Of a stretch of 8,778 nucleotides of DNA, positions 1 to 5,236 are shown in pieces (position 1 is the first letter of the stretch; every line of letters begins with the position of its first letter). Origin of the DNA: Clostridia bacterium (GTDB taxonomy: Bacteria; Bacillota; Clostridia; Christensenellales; UBA1242); the NCBI GenBank assembly GCA_016290255.1, contig JAEETG010000093.1:1-8778 (forward strand). The letters are read 5' to 3'. Under the pieces are notes generated by a model that was not told the DNA's origin, ran no database searches, and worked only from the letters and a program-made list of their open reading frames with translations. The position numbers were made by a program, and so were the translations under genes.

Positions 1-258
1 CACAACAGTTGTTTCTCTTTGGTTTGTGATTCCAATTCCAAAAACAAGTGTTGGGTCAATTGTTGACAAAACGTCATCAAGGCACGCTTTTGCCTTTTCA
101 AAAATTTCCATGGCATCTTGCTCAACCCACCCTGGGTGAGGATAGAAAGTTTTCAGTTTTTCTTTCCTGGAATAAACAATTTTGTTTTGTTGAACATCAA
201 AGGCAACTGCTCTCACGCTTGATGTTCCTTCATCAATTGCGATGATATATTTTTTCAT
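1..258 (-). CDS. glpK: Glycerol kinase, N-terminal 86 residues (gene runs off the left edge)
   Basis: Glycerol kinase phosphorylates glycerol with ATP to give sn-glycerol-3-phosphate in the cytoplasm. The visible N-terminus begins MKKYIIAIDEGTSSVRAVAF, the FGGY-kinase phosphate-binding loop (family form D-Q-G-T-T-S-S-R; here Glu replaces Gln and Ser the second Thr). PHPGWVEQD follows at residues 40-48 and GITNQRETTVV at 76-86, both hallmarks of glycerol kinase rather than of other FGGY sugar kinases. The start is fixed by GGAGGA at 266-271, seven bases upstream of the ATG. The gene is transcribed away from the glycerol-3-phosphate dehydrogenase operon beginning at 394, which uses its product. 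The remaining roughly 400 residues, including catalytic and regulatory parts, lie outside the window, so intactness cannot be judged. Confidence 0.95.
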   Translation of the reverse strand, partial: MKKYIIAIDEGTSSVRAVAFDVQQNKIVYSRKEKLKTFYPHPGWVEQDAMEIFEKAKACLDDVLSTIDPTLVFGIGITNQRETTVV

Positions 259-280
259 ATGTGGCTCCTCCTATAAACTC

Positions 281-310
281 ATTATATCAAAATAACATTT
301 AATTAAGCAA
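281..310 (-). promoter_or_regulatory. Predicted glpK promoter
   Basis: On the minus strand TTGCTT (305-310) is separated by 18 bases from a consensus TATAAT (281-286), which is preceded by TGA, making a TGn extended -10. The start of transcription would fall near 274, giving a leader of only about 16 bases that begins just ahead of the ribosome site. Prediction only. Confidence 0.7.
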
Positions 311-342
311 ATATAATTTAAAACTTTTTATTTTATTTGCCT
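305..342. promoter_or_regulatory. Inverted repeat joining the two divergent glp promoters (candidate operator)
   Basis: GCAAATA at 307-313 and TATTTGC at 334-340 are perfect inverted copies. Extending to 12-base arms (305-316 and 331-342) keeps 10 of 12 positions matched. Each arm contains the -35 hexamer of one of the two divergent promoters, so a dimeric regulator bound here could control glpK and the dehydrogenase operon together. The symmetry may instead simply reflect two similar TTGC-type -35 elements facing away from each other in AT-rich DNA. No match to a CcpA cre site was seen. Confidence 0.35.
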
Positions 343-365
343 TTTTAAAATAAATTTAGTAAAAT
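337..365 (+). promoter_or_regulatory. Predicted promoter of the glycerol-3-phosphate dehydrogenase operon
   Basis: TTGCCT (337-342), a 17-base spacer and TAAAAT (360-365) give a plausible sigma-A promoter, with transcription starting near 372. The leader would be about 22 bases, too short for a riboswitch or antiterminator. No extended -10 TGn is present, unlike the other promoters in the window. Confidence 0.6.
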
Positions 366-383
366 AGAATCAATCAAATATAT

Positions 384-387
384 GGAG
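384..387 (+). promoter_or_regulatory. Ribosome binding site that sets the start of the glpA-like gene
   Basis: GGAG lies six bases before the ATG at 394. The earlier in-frame ATG at 382 has only AT-rich sequence upstream, and the GGAG overlaps that ATG. The start at 394 is therefore preferred; it also puts the flavin-binding strand directly at the N-terminus. Confidence 0.7.
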
Positions 388-393
388 TATGAT

Positions 394-1839
394 ATGGAAA
401 ATTTTGATTTAGTTATTATTGGGGGAGGAATTGTTGGAACAGCAACCTTTTCTGAGGCTGTTCGTTTGGGCATAAACACATGTTTATTGGAAGAAGCAAA
501 TGATGTTTCTGCATATGCAACAAAAGCGAACAGTGGAATTGTGCATTCCGGCTATGACCCTATTCCAGGTTCACTTATGGCAAAATTCAACTTGGAAGGC
601 AACAAAATGTACAAAGATATGTGCAAGCGTTTGGGAGTTGATTATCTTGAGTGCGGAACTCTCACTGTTTCAAACGAAGAGGGAAGAGAAAAACTTTTGG
701 CACTAAAAGAAAGGGGAGAACAAAACGGTGTTCCAGGCCTTAGGATTATTGAAAAAGATGAACTAAGAAAAATGGAACCAAACCTCAATCCAAACATGAC
801 AATTGCGCTTTTTGCACCAACTGGTGGTGTTGTTTCACCATATTCTGTGTGCATCGGGCTTGCAGAAGAGGGAATGATCAACGGCGGAACCGTGAAACTT
901 AAGTTCAAAGTTTCATCAATAACAAAACAAAGCGATGGAACATATGTTTTGAGTGATGGCGAAAAATCTGTTCAAGCAAAATATGTGATTAACTGTGCTG
1001 GTCCAAACTCAAGTGATGTGAACAAACTTGTTGGAGCAAAAACTTTTGACATGCACTATGTGAAAGGTGAATATATTTTGCTCGACAAATCAACAAAAGG
1101 GTATATCACTCACCCAATTTTTCCACTTCCAACACCAGTTTCAAAAGGAATTCTTGCAAACATAACAGTTCACGGAAACATTATGTTTGGTCCAACTGCT
1201 GTTGAGTGCGAAAAAGATGATAGGTCAGTTACTGTTGAAAGCATTGCAAACATAAAATCACAAGTTAGTGGAACAATGGATTCACCAAACTTTAAAAAGA
1301 CCATAAAACTTTTCGCTGGAATCAGGGTGAAAGCTGGAAAGGATTTTGAAATTGCCGAAGACGAAAAGAACAAAAACTTTTTCTATGCTGTTGGAATTTG
1401 TTCTCCAGGTTTAACAGCGGCTCCAGCAATTGCAAAATATTTCATTGAAAAACTTCAAGAAAAGGGCATCAAAACTCACAAAATAAACTTTAAGAAAAGA
1501 ACTCCATACATTAACACAGAGCACATGAGCGAAAAAGAACTTGATGAACTCATAAAGAAAAATCCAAATTATGGAAAAATTGTGTGCCGTTGTGAACACA
1601 TAAGCGAAGGAGAAATTATTGATGCACTCAATTCTCCATTAAAGCCAGTTAGCATCGATGCATTAAAGAGAAGAGTTAGGCCAACAATGGGAAGATGTCA
1701 AGGAAGTTTTTGTATTCCAAAACTTATTCGCATTATGGCAAATGAAAGAAGACTGAAAAAAGAGAAAGTTTTGCAAGACCAAGATGGGTCAGAGCTAGTT
1801 GTTGGCGACATAAAAAAAGGAGGCCCATATGAAGACTGA
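394..1839 (+). CDS. glpA: GlpA-like FAD-dependent glycerol-3-phosphate dehydrogenase with C-terminal [2Fe-2S] (BFD-like) domain
   Basis: This flavoprotein (481 residues from the start at 394) most likely oxidises glycerol-3-phosphate to dihydroxyacetone phosphate. Residues 1-350 form a DAO-type domain with the ADP-binding fingerprint GGGIVG at 10-15, a FAD-contacting stretch around NSGIVHSGYD (46-55), and a second flavin motif near GICSPGLTAAPAIA (334-347). A linker leads to a BFD-like iron-sulfur domain with Cys398, Cys400, Cys435 and Cys440 (CRC, 34 residues, then CQGSFC), as in anaerobic GlpA. Length is normal for this two-domain form. It is the first gene of a tight operon, overlapping the next gene by 11 bases, and lies divergent to glpK, which supports the substrate. 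L-2-hydroxyglutarate oxidases share the DAO fold, but the iron-sulfur tail and the neighbours favour glycerol-3-phosphate. The final electron acceptor is not evident. Confidence 0.88.
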   Translation: MENFDLVIIGGGIVGTATFSEAVRLGINTCLLEEANDVSAYATKANSGIVHSGYDPIPGSLMAKFNLEGNKMYKDMCKRLGVDYLECGTLTVSNEEGREKLLALKERGEQNGVPGLRIIEKDELRKMEPNLNPNMTIALFAPTGGVVSPYSVCIGLAEEGMINGGTVKLKFKVSSITKQSDGTYVLSDGEKSVQAKYVINCAGPNSSDVNKLVGAKTFDMHYVKGEYILLDKSTKGYITHPIFPLPTPVSKGILANITVHGNIMFGPTAVECEKDDRSVTVESIANIKSQVSGTMDSPNFKKTIKLFAGIRVKAGKDFEIAEDEKNKNFFYAVGICSPGLTAAPAIAKYFIEKLQEKGIKTHKINFKKRTPYINTEHMSEKELDELIKKNPNYGKIVCRCEHISEGEIIDALNSPLKPVSIDALKRRVRPTMGRCQGSFCIPKLIRIMANERRLKKEKVLQDQDGSELVVGDIKKGGPYED

Positions 1840-3073
1840 TGTTGTGGTTGTTGGTGGAGGTCCAGCAGGAATGGCAGCAGCATATGAGGCACAAAAAAAT
1901 GGGGCAAAAGTTGTGATCATTGAAAGGGAATATCGCCTTGGTGGAATTCTCAATCAGTGCATTCACAACGGCTTTGGACTTCACTTTTTGGGAGAAGAGT
2001 TAACTGGTCCTGAATACGCAAATCATTGGATTAAAAAAATAGAGGAAGCAAAAATCAAAACCATGCTTTCGAGTGCGGTTATTGATGTTAAGAAAAAGGG
2101 TGACCAAGATGTTTTGCTCACAATAGAAAATGAAGAGGGAATCAAAAAGATTCACGCAAAGGCGGTTATCTTTGCAAATGGTTGCAGAGAAAAACCGGGC
2201 CCTGCAATCAACCTTTGTGGAGATAGGCCTGCAGGAATTTATTCGGCTGGAGAGGCTCAAAAAATTGTGAACATTCACGGAAAAATGGTTGGAAGAAAAG
2301 TTGTTATTTTGGGGTCTGGAGATATTGGCCTTATTATGGCAAGAAGAATGACTTGCGAGGGAGCAAAAGTGTTGGGGGTATATGAAATTATGCCAACTTG
2401 CGGAGGTCTTGCCAGGAATGTGACACAATGTTTAGACGACTTCAACATTCCACTATATTTATCTCACTCAATTGTGAAAGTTTGTGGTGAGCAAAGAGTT
2501 AATGGGGTTATTGTGGCTCCTGTAAAACCTGATTTTTCGTTTGACCTTAAAAAGCAAAAGTTTGTGGAGTGTGACACAGTGCTTTTGTCGGTTGGTCTTC
2601 TTCCAGAAACAGAACTTTTAAGTGGAAACAATTTGGAAGAAAGCAAAGTGACAAATTCATATGTTGTTAATGAGTTCTATCAAACAACACAAAAAGAATT
2701 CTTTGTGTGCGGAAATGTTTTGCATGTTAATGACCTTGTTGACAACGTGACTCGTGAAGGCATGAAAGCGGGAGAGTGTGCGGCAAAATTTGTGACAAAA
2801 GGTTTGCCACAAAGAAACAAAATTCAAGTTTTGTTTGATAAAAACATTAGATATGTTAGCAAAAGTTATGTTTACAAAAATAAAGACAAAACAAGCATTT
2901 TCTTTAGGGTTTCAAAAGAAATGAAAAAGGTGTTCATAAATGCTTACAGTGACGATGAAAAAATTGCAACACTCTTTAAGCCTGTTGTTCGCCCAGGAAC
3001 AATTGAAGAACTTGTTATAGACAAACAAAAACTGAAATCAAATCTTGTGTTAAAAGTTGAGGAAAGTTTATGA
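1829..3073 (+). CDS. FAD/NAD(P)-dependent oxidoreductase in the GlpB position of the glycerol-3-phosphate dehydrogenase operon
   Basis: A 414-residue two-dinucleotide-binding flavoprotein of the pyridine nucleotide-disulfide oxidoreductase fold. The FAD fingerprint GGGPAG is at 9-14, the conserved stretch GGILNQCIHNGFG at 38-50, a second Rossmann motif LGSGDIG at 161-167 (probable NAD(P) site), and a C-terminal flavin contact around VCGNVLHVNDLVDNVTREG (293-311). The redox CxxxxC pair of true disulfide reductases is absent. It probably relays electrons between the GlpA-like subunit and NAD(P) or another carrier; this role is inferred from fold and position. AAGGAGG at 1817-1823 fixes the ATG inside the end of the previous gene, and the stop overlaps the next start as ATGA, which suggests translational coupling and a complex. 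Similar sets lie beside glpK in many Bacillota, from general knowledge. Confidence 0.88.
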   Translation: MKTDVVVVGGGPAGMAAAYEAQKNGAKVVIIEREYRLGGILNQCIHNGFGLHFLGEELTGPEYANHWIKKIEEAKIKTMLSSAVIDVKKKGDQDVLLTIENEEGIKKIHAKAVIFANGCREKPGPAINLCGDRPAGIYSAGEAQKIVNIHGKMVGRKVVILGSGDIGLIMARRMTCEGAKVLGVYEIMPTCGGLARNVTQCLDDFNIPLYLSHSIVKVCGEQRVNGVIVAPVKPDFSFDLKKQKFVECDTVLLSVGLLPETELLSGNNLEESKVTNSYVVNEFYQTTQKEFFVCGNVLHVNDLVDNVTREGMKAGECAAKFVTKGLPQRNKIQVLFDKNIRYVSKSYVYKNKDKTSIFFRVSKEMKKVFINAYSDDEKIATLFKPVVRPGTIEELVIDKQKLKSNLVLKVEESL

Positions 3074-3426
3074 TAGAAAAACGTTTCACATGCATTCGAT
3101 GCCCAATTGGCTGCAACCTTGTGGTAAAAAAATATGCTGACGGAAAAATTGTTGTGAGTGGCAACAATTGCCCTCGTGGTGAAGAATATGGCAAGCAAGA
3201 ACTCACTGAGCCAAGAAGAACAATCACCACCATTAAGCAAACAAAGTTTGGCACCATCAGTTTAAAAACAGATATTGCTGTTAAAAAAGAACAATATTTT
3301 GACATATTAAAAGAAATAGAAAAGAAAAAAGTGACAAAAAGTTATCAAATTGGAGATGTGTTCATCAAAAATGTTTTGGGGACAAAATCAAACATTGTTG
3401 TAACTGGAGTTCATGAAGAAAAATAA
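3070..3426 (+). CDS. DUF1667 small four-cysteine protein, putative Fe-S subunit of the glycerol-3-phosphate dehydrogenase
   Basis: A 118-residue soluble protein recognised as DUF1667 from its CIRCPIGC start and CPRGEEYG motif. Cys8, Cys11, Cys15 and Cys34 are spaced CX2CX3CX18C, like the N-terminal [4Fe-4S] site of molybdopterin oxidoreductases, so a cluster or metal site is likely. No molybdenum-binding domain follows; the rest is a short alpha/beta tail with a Lys-rich helix at 72-90. The ATG overlaps the previous stop (ATGA) and GAGG at 3059-3062 serves as ribosome site, so it is probably made in step with the two flavoproteins. It stands where GlpC would stand in the E. coli glpABC operon but is not homologous in length or domain content. 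Its exact role in electron transfer is inferred. Confidence 0.85.
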   Translation: MIEKRFTCIRCPIGCNLVVKKYADGKIVVSGNNCPRGEEYGKQELTEPRRTITTIKQTKFGTISLKTDIAVKKEQYFDILKEIEKKKVTKSYQIGDVFIKNVLGTKSNIVVTGVHEEK

Positions 3427-3442
3427 AAGGGGTTTTTAACAA

Positions 3443-4063
3443 ATGATTTTTTGGCTTTCTCAAATATTTTTTGTGTTTGCTCTCATAAACTATTTAACTG
3501 CCGTTTCACAAAAGAAGAAAATATTTGTGATGATATTTTTCACGATAACAAACGTGTTTTTCGGGCTCCATTATTTATTCTTGGATAAATATAGCACACT
3601 ATTTTTGCTTTCAAACGAAACTGCTTTGTTGATTGTTTTGGCAATACTCGAAAAATATAAGTGTTCACACAAATACACACTGCTTGCTTGTTTTATTGTT
3701 TTTTGTTTGCACATTGTTGCAATTGTTGTCACATGGACGGAAGCTTTAAGCCTTTTGCCACTTTCGGCTTCAATGGTGTTCTTGTTCAGCTTGTGCTTTA
3801 AGGGCGTTTTGATGACAAAGATTTGCACCCTCATCACAAACACAATTTATATCACTTATTTATCGTTGATTGGAAGTTATGTTGCAATTGCGTGCCAGTG
3901 CGTTCTGCTTATTGGTGCTGTTATTGGACTTGTGACCACACTAAAAGATATTCAAACAAAAAAACATATTGCACAAAAAGACATCATCACTCCAACAATT
4001 TTGAAAAGAGCAAAGATTGGTGTTTCTCACCCAAAAACAGAGTTCACACTGTCGGCAAATTAA
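3443..4063 (+). CDS. YgjV-family multi-pass inner membrane protein
   Basis: A 206-residue, very hydrophobic protein resembling the YgjV (Imp-YgjV) family, whose function is unknown. The family pattern is visible as a first helix with LSQIFFVFALINYL (5-18), a basic turn QKKK (23-26), and a second helix containing NVFFGLHYLFLDKYSTLFLLSN (reported as residues 37-45 and 46-58). About seven membrane segments can be drawn: near 1-21, 28-47, 52-69, 79-98, 101-120, 124-141 and 143-166. A basic cytoplasmic tail of about 40 residues follows. It begins 16 bases after the DUF1667 gene, with AAAAGGGG at 3425-3432, and precedes the operon terminator, so it is probably co-transcribed with the glycerol genes. 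A part in membrane attachment or in transport of the substrate is possible but unproven. Confidence 0.78.
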   Translation: MIFWLSQIFFVFALINYLTAVSQKKKIFVMIFFTITNVFFGLHYLFLDKYSTLFLLSNETALLIVLAILEKYKCSHKYTLLACFIVFCLHIVAIVVTWTEALSLLPLSASMVFLFSLCFKGVLMTKICTLITNTIYITYLSLIGSYVAIACQCVLLIGAVIGLVTTLKDIQTKKHIAQKDIITPTILKRAKIGVSHPKTEFTLSAN

Positions 4064-4066
4064 TAT

Positions 4067-4096
4067 AAAAAAGAAGCAAATGTTTGCTTCTTTTTT
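4067..4096. terminator. Shared bidirectional intrinsic terminator
   Basis: A perfect 14-bp stem (4067-4080 with 4083-4096) carries A-runs on its outer left side and T-runs on its outer right side, with GAAGCAAA/TTTGCTTC as its core. The tight two-base centre means that the real loop is probably six bases. It begins four bases after the YgjV stop codon and lies 39 bases beyond the stop of the leftward gene at 4135, so it can end transcription from both converging units. Confidence 0.88.
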
Positions 4097-4134
4097 GTTT
4101 AACAAAATGTGTGAAGTTATATTGTAATTGTTTG

Positions 4135-4692
4135 TTAGTCGAAAGATGGGCTTGGGGAGACTTTTCCCTTAAAGTCTTTTGGGACTTTTGTGCTTGGGTG
4201 CTCAACAATAATCATTTCCTCTTCAGCGCAGTGGCCATGTTTTGATTCATATTCCAAAACCTCACGGCAATCCTTTTTTGCTTTTTCAAAAGAATGATAT
4301 GCACCAATCAGTCTAACTGTTCTGTACTCTTTAATTTCCTGTGGTGTTTTTGCTCTTGTTTTGCTGTCTATTCCATTTTTCTTATCGTTTTCAAGCTCAT
4401 TAATTCTTTCCTGAAGCCCTGGGTTTGGTTTTGTGCCGAAACTATTGCTATAATCTCTAAAAACAATGAGTTTGCTTTTATTAAATTCCTCATGATCCAT
4501 TTCAGCAACGGCAGTGTGTATTAAATGATTAAAAGTGAAAACGCAATCTGATTTTAGGCGGCCACCATATCCTCCAAAAAGATAGTTGGCAATTCCTGCG
4601 TCAACAATATAATCAATGTTTTTGGTGTAGTCTTTCACTAAATAATAGTTTTTGCGGCTTACGTGTTCTATAATTTTTTCAAAAATACTCAT
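4135..4692 (-). CDS. Hypothetical protein, 185 residues, soluble
   Basis: I do not recognise this family. The product is highly charged, with no signal peptide or membrane segment, so it is likely cytoplasmic. Visible parts are an N-terminal alpha/beta-looking region (1-80) with a Gly-rich turn LFGGYGGR (38-45), a charged, probably helical stretch rich in Lys and Glu (93-152), and a short His/Cys patch HGHCAEEE (152-159) near the end, followed by a Pro/Ser/Lys tail. The start is well supported: AAGGAG at 4699-4704 is six bases from the ATG, and a good promoter lies upstream. It is a single-gene unit converging on the glycerol operon and sharing its terminator. The palindrome over the predicted transcription start suggests that it is repressible. 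Confidence 0.75.
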   Translation of the reverse strand: MSIFEKIIEHVSRKNYYLVKDYTKNIDYIVDAGIANYLFGGYGGRLKSDCVFTFNHLIHTAVAEMDHEEFNKSKLIVFRDYSNSFGTKPNPGLQERINELENDKKNGIDSKTRAKTPQEIKEYRTVRLIGAYHSFEKAKKDCREVLEYESKHGHCAEEEMIIVEHPSTKVPKDFKGKVSPSPSFD

Positions 4693-4704
4693 GGTTTTCT
4701 CCTT

Positions 4705-4720
4705 GTTTGTCTAGACACAC
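4705..4720. promoter_or_regulatory. Near-perfect 16-bp palindrome at the transcription start (candidate operator)
   Basis: The central TGTCTAGACA (4708-4717) is a perfect 10-bp palindrome, and extension to 4705-4720 keeps seven of eight base pairs symmetric. It touches the -10 element (4719-4724) and spans the predicted start of transcription near 4712, a classic place for a dimeric repressor to block RNA polymerase. I could not match it to a named regulator. Confidence 0.5.
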
Positions 4721-4747
4721 TATATCACAAACTTAGATAGCTTGCAA
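4719..4747 (-). promoter_or_regulatory. Predicted promoter of the 185-residue hypothetical gene
   Basis: On the minus strand TTGCAA (4742-4747), a 17-base spacer and TATAGT (4719-4724), preceded by TGA as an extended -10, give a strong sigma-A promoter. It lies in the 66-base gap after the upstream leftward gene, so the hypothetical gene can be expressed alone. Confidence 0.72.
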
Positions 4748-4758
4748 TACCATGTTTT

Positions 4759-5040
4759 TTAGTTGTTGTTATTTTTCACAATTGAAATAATTGATTGTGC
4801 TCTTTTTGTTGAAATTGGTGCGGCGTCTTCTTTCACATTTTTATCCACACGCAAAACTTTTGCTTTCAAAGTTATGTCGCCATTTTTGAAAGGCACCAAA
4901 ACTATGTCGTTTTCTTTTAGGCCTTTTATGTTTGAAATAAACCAAAAAGTGCCAGAATAATAGTCGTCCAAAATTTCAACTTTTGCAAAGTCTAACACCT
5001 TTTTATCTTTCATTATTCCACCAGACAACGAATGAATCAT
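4759..5040 (-). CDS. Small conserved-looking hypothetical protein, 93 residues
   Basis: A small soluble protein starting MIHSLSGGIMKDKKVLDFAK. It has alternating hydrophobic strands and a segment GLKENDIVLVPF (40-51), followed by KAKVLRVDKNV (59-69) and a C-terminal helix with KRAQSIISIVK. This layout suggests a small beta-barrel with a 'defined-pocket' loop, loosely like the N-terminal DNA-binding module of PriA, but that likeness is only suggestive. I believe similar short proteins occur in other Bacillota, but I cannot name a function. The start at 5040 is chosen because GAGGTG (5046-5051) sits five bases away and because an upstream in-frame ATG at 5088 lies within the promoter. An ATG at 5013 would give 84 residues. 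It is single-gene, with no clear terminator before the next leftward gene. Confidence 0.78.
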   Translation of the reverse strand: MIHSLSGGIMKDKKVLDFAKVEILDDYYSGTFWFISNIKGLKENDIVLVPFKNGDITLKAKVLRVDKNVKEDAAPISTKRAQSIISIVKNNNN

Positions 5041-5045
5041 TTTTT

Positions 5046-5052
5046 CACCTCT
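5046..5052 (-). promoter_or_regulatory. Ribosome binding site that sets the start at 5040
   Basis: The minus strand reads AGAGGTG here, five bases upstream of the ATG whose first base is 5040. The longer reading frame starting at 5088 has no such site and would require transcription from upstream of the promoter seen at 5060-5088. Confidence 0.72.
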
Positions 5053-5059
5053 TAAGTTT

Positions 5060-5088
5060 ATTATATCACATATTTTTTCTTTTTGCAT
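5060..5088 (-). promoter_or_regulatory. Predicted promoter of the 93-residue hypothetical gene
   Basis: The minus strand carries a consensus TATAAT (5060-5065) preceded by TGA, an extended -10, with a weak -35 ATGCAA (5083-5088) at a 17-base spacing. Transcription would start near 5053, directly ahead of the ribosome site, giving a leader of about 13 bases. Confidence 0.65.
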
Positions 5089-5162
5089 ATTTTTGAGTGC
5101 ATATTATCTAAATTAAAACATTATTCGACAAAACAATGCTCTTTACAAACTGTGTTTATTGC

Positions 5163-5192
5163 TTGACTATATTTGCTGTTTTGTGGTATATT
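5163..5192 (+). promoter_or_regulatory. Predicted promoter of the Bax inhibitor-1-family gene
   Basis: TTGACT (5163-5168), an 18-base spacer and TATATT (5187-5192), preceded by TGG as an extended -10, make a good sigma-A promoter. The leader would be about 38 bases and contains the ribosome site AAAGGAG at 5223-5229. The rest of the 148-base divergent gap shows nothing recognisable. Confidence 0.7.
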
Positions 5193-5236
5193 TACGTTAT
5201 CAACAAACTATAATAAAAAGATAAAGGAGAAATATT

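Noticed and set aside
48..245. A 65-codon plus-strand open frame at the left edge
   Set aside because: It lies opposite the glycerol kinase coding sequence, which is clearly recognisable; the frame has no family resemblance.
299..306. TTAATTAA palindrome in the glpK promoter spacer as an operator
   Set aside because: It is eight bases of pure A/T in an AT-rich gap and easily arises by chance.
382..393. ATG at 382 as the start of the GlpA-like protein (four extra residues)
   Set aside because: No ribosome site precedes it, whereas GGAG is correctly spaced for the ATG at 394.
1829..1839. The 11-base gene overlap as a possible frameshift or fused gene
   Set aside because: Both proteins are complete at their ends and the second has a strong ribosome site, so this is ordinary overlapping operon packing.
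2000..2428. A 142-codon open frame on the minus strand within the second flavoprotein gene
   Set aside because: It is a Ser/His/Phe-rich shadow of a clear coding frame, without a ribosome site or recognisable domain.
4841..4849. A perfect DnaA-box consensus (TTATCCACA), plus a near match TTATCAACA at 5197-5205
   Set aside because: The perfect copy lies inside the 93-residue gene, where it encodes part of RVDK, and the other is a lone near match. There is no cluster, AT-rich unwinding element or dnaA/dnaN neighbour, so no origin is supported.
5041..5088. A 16-residue N-terminal extension of the 93-residue protein from an ATG at 5088
   Set aside because: The extension covers the TATAAT promoter and has no ribosome site; the ATG at 5040 has both a ribosome site and a promoter upstream.
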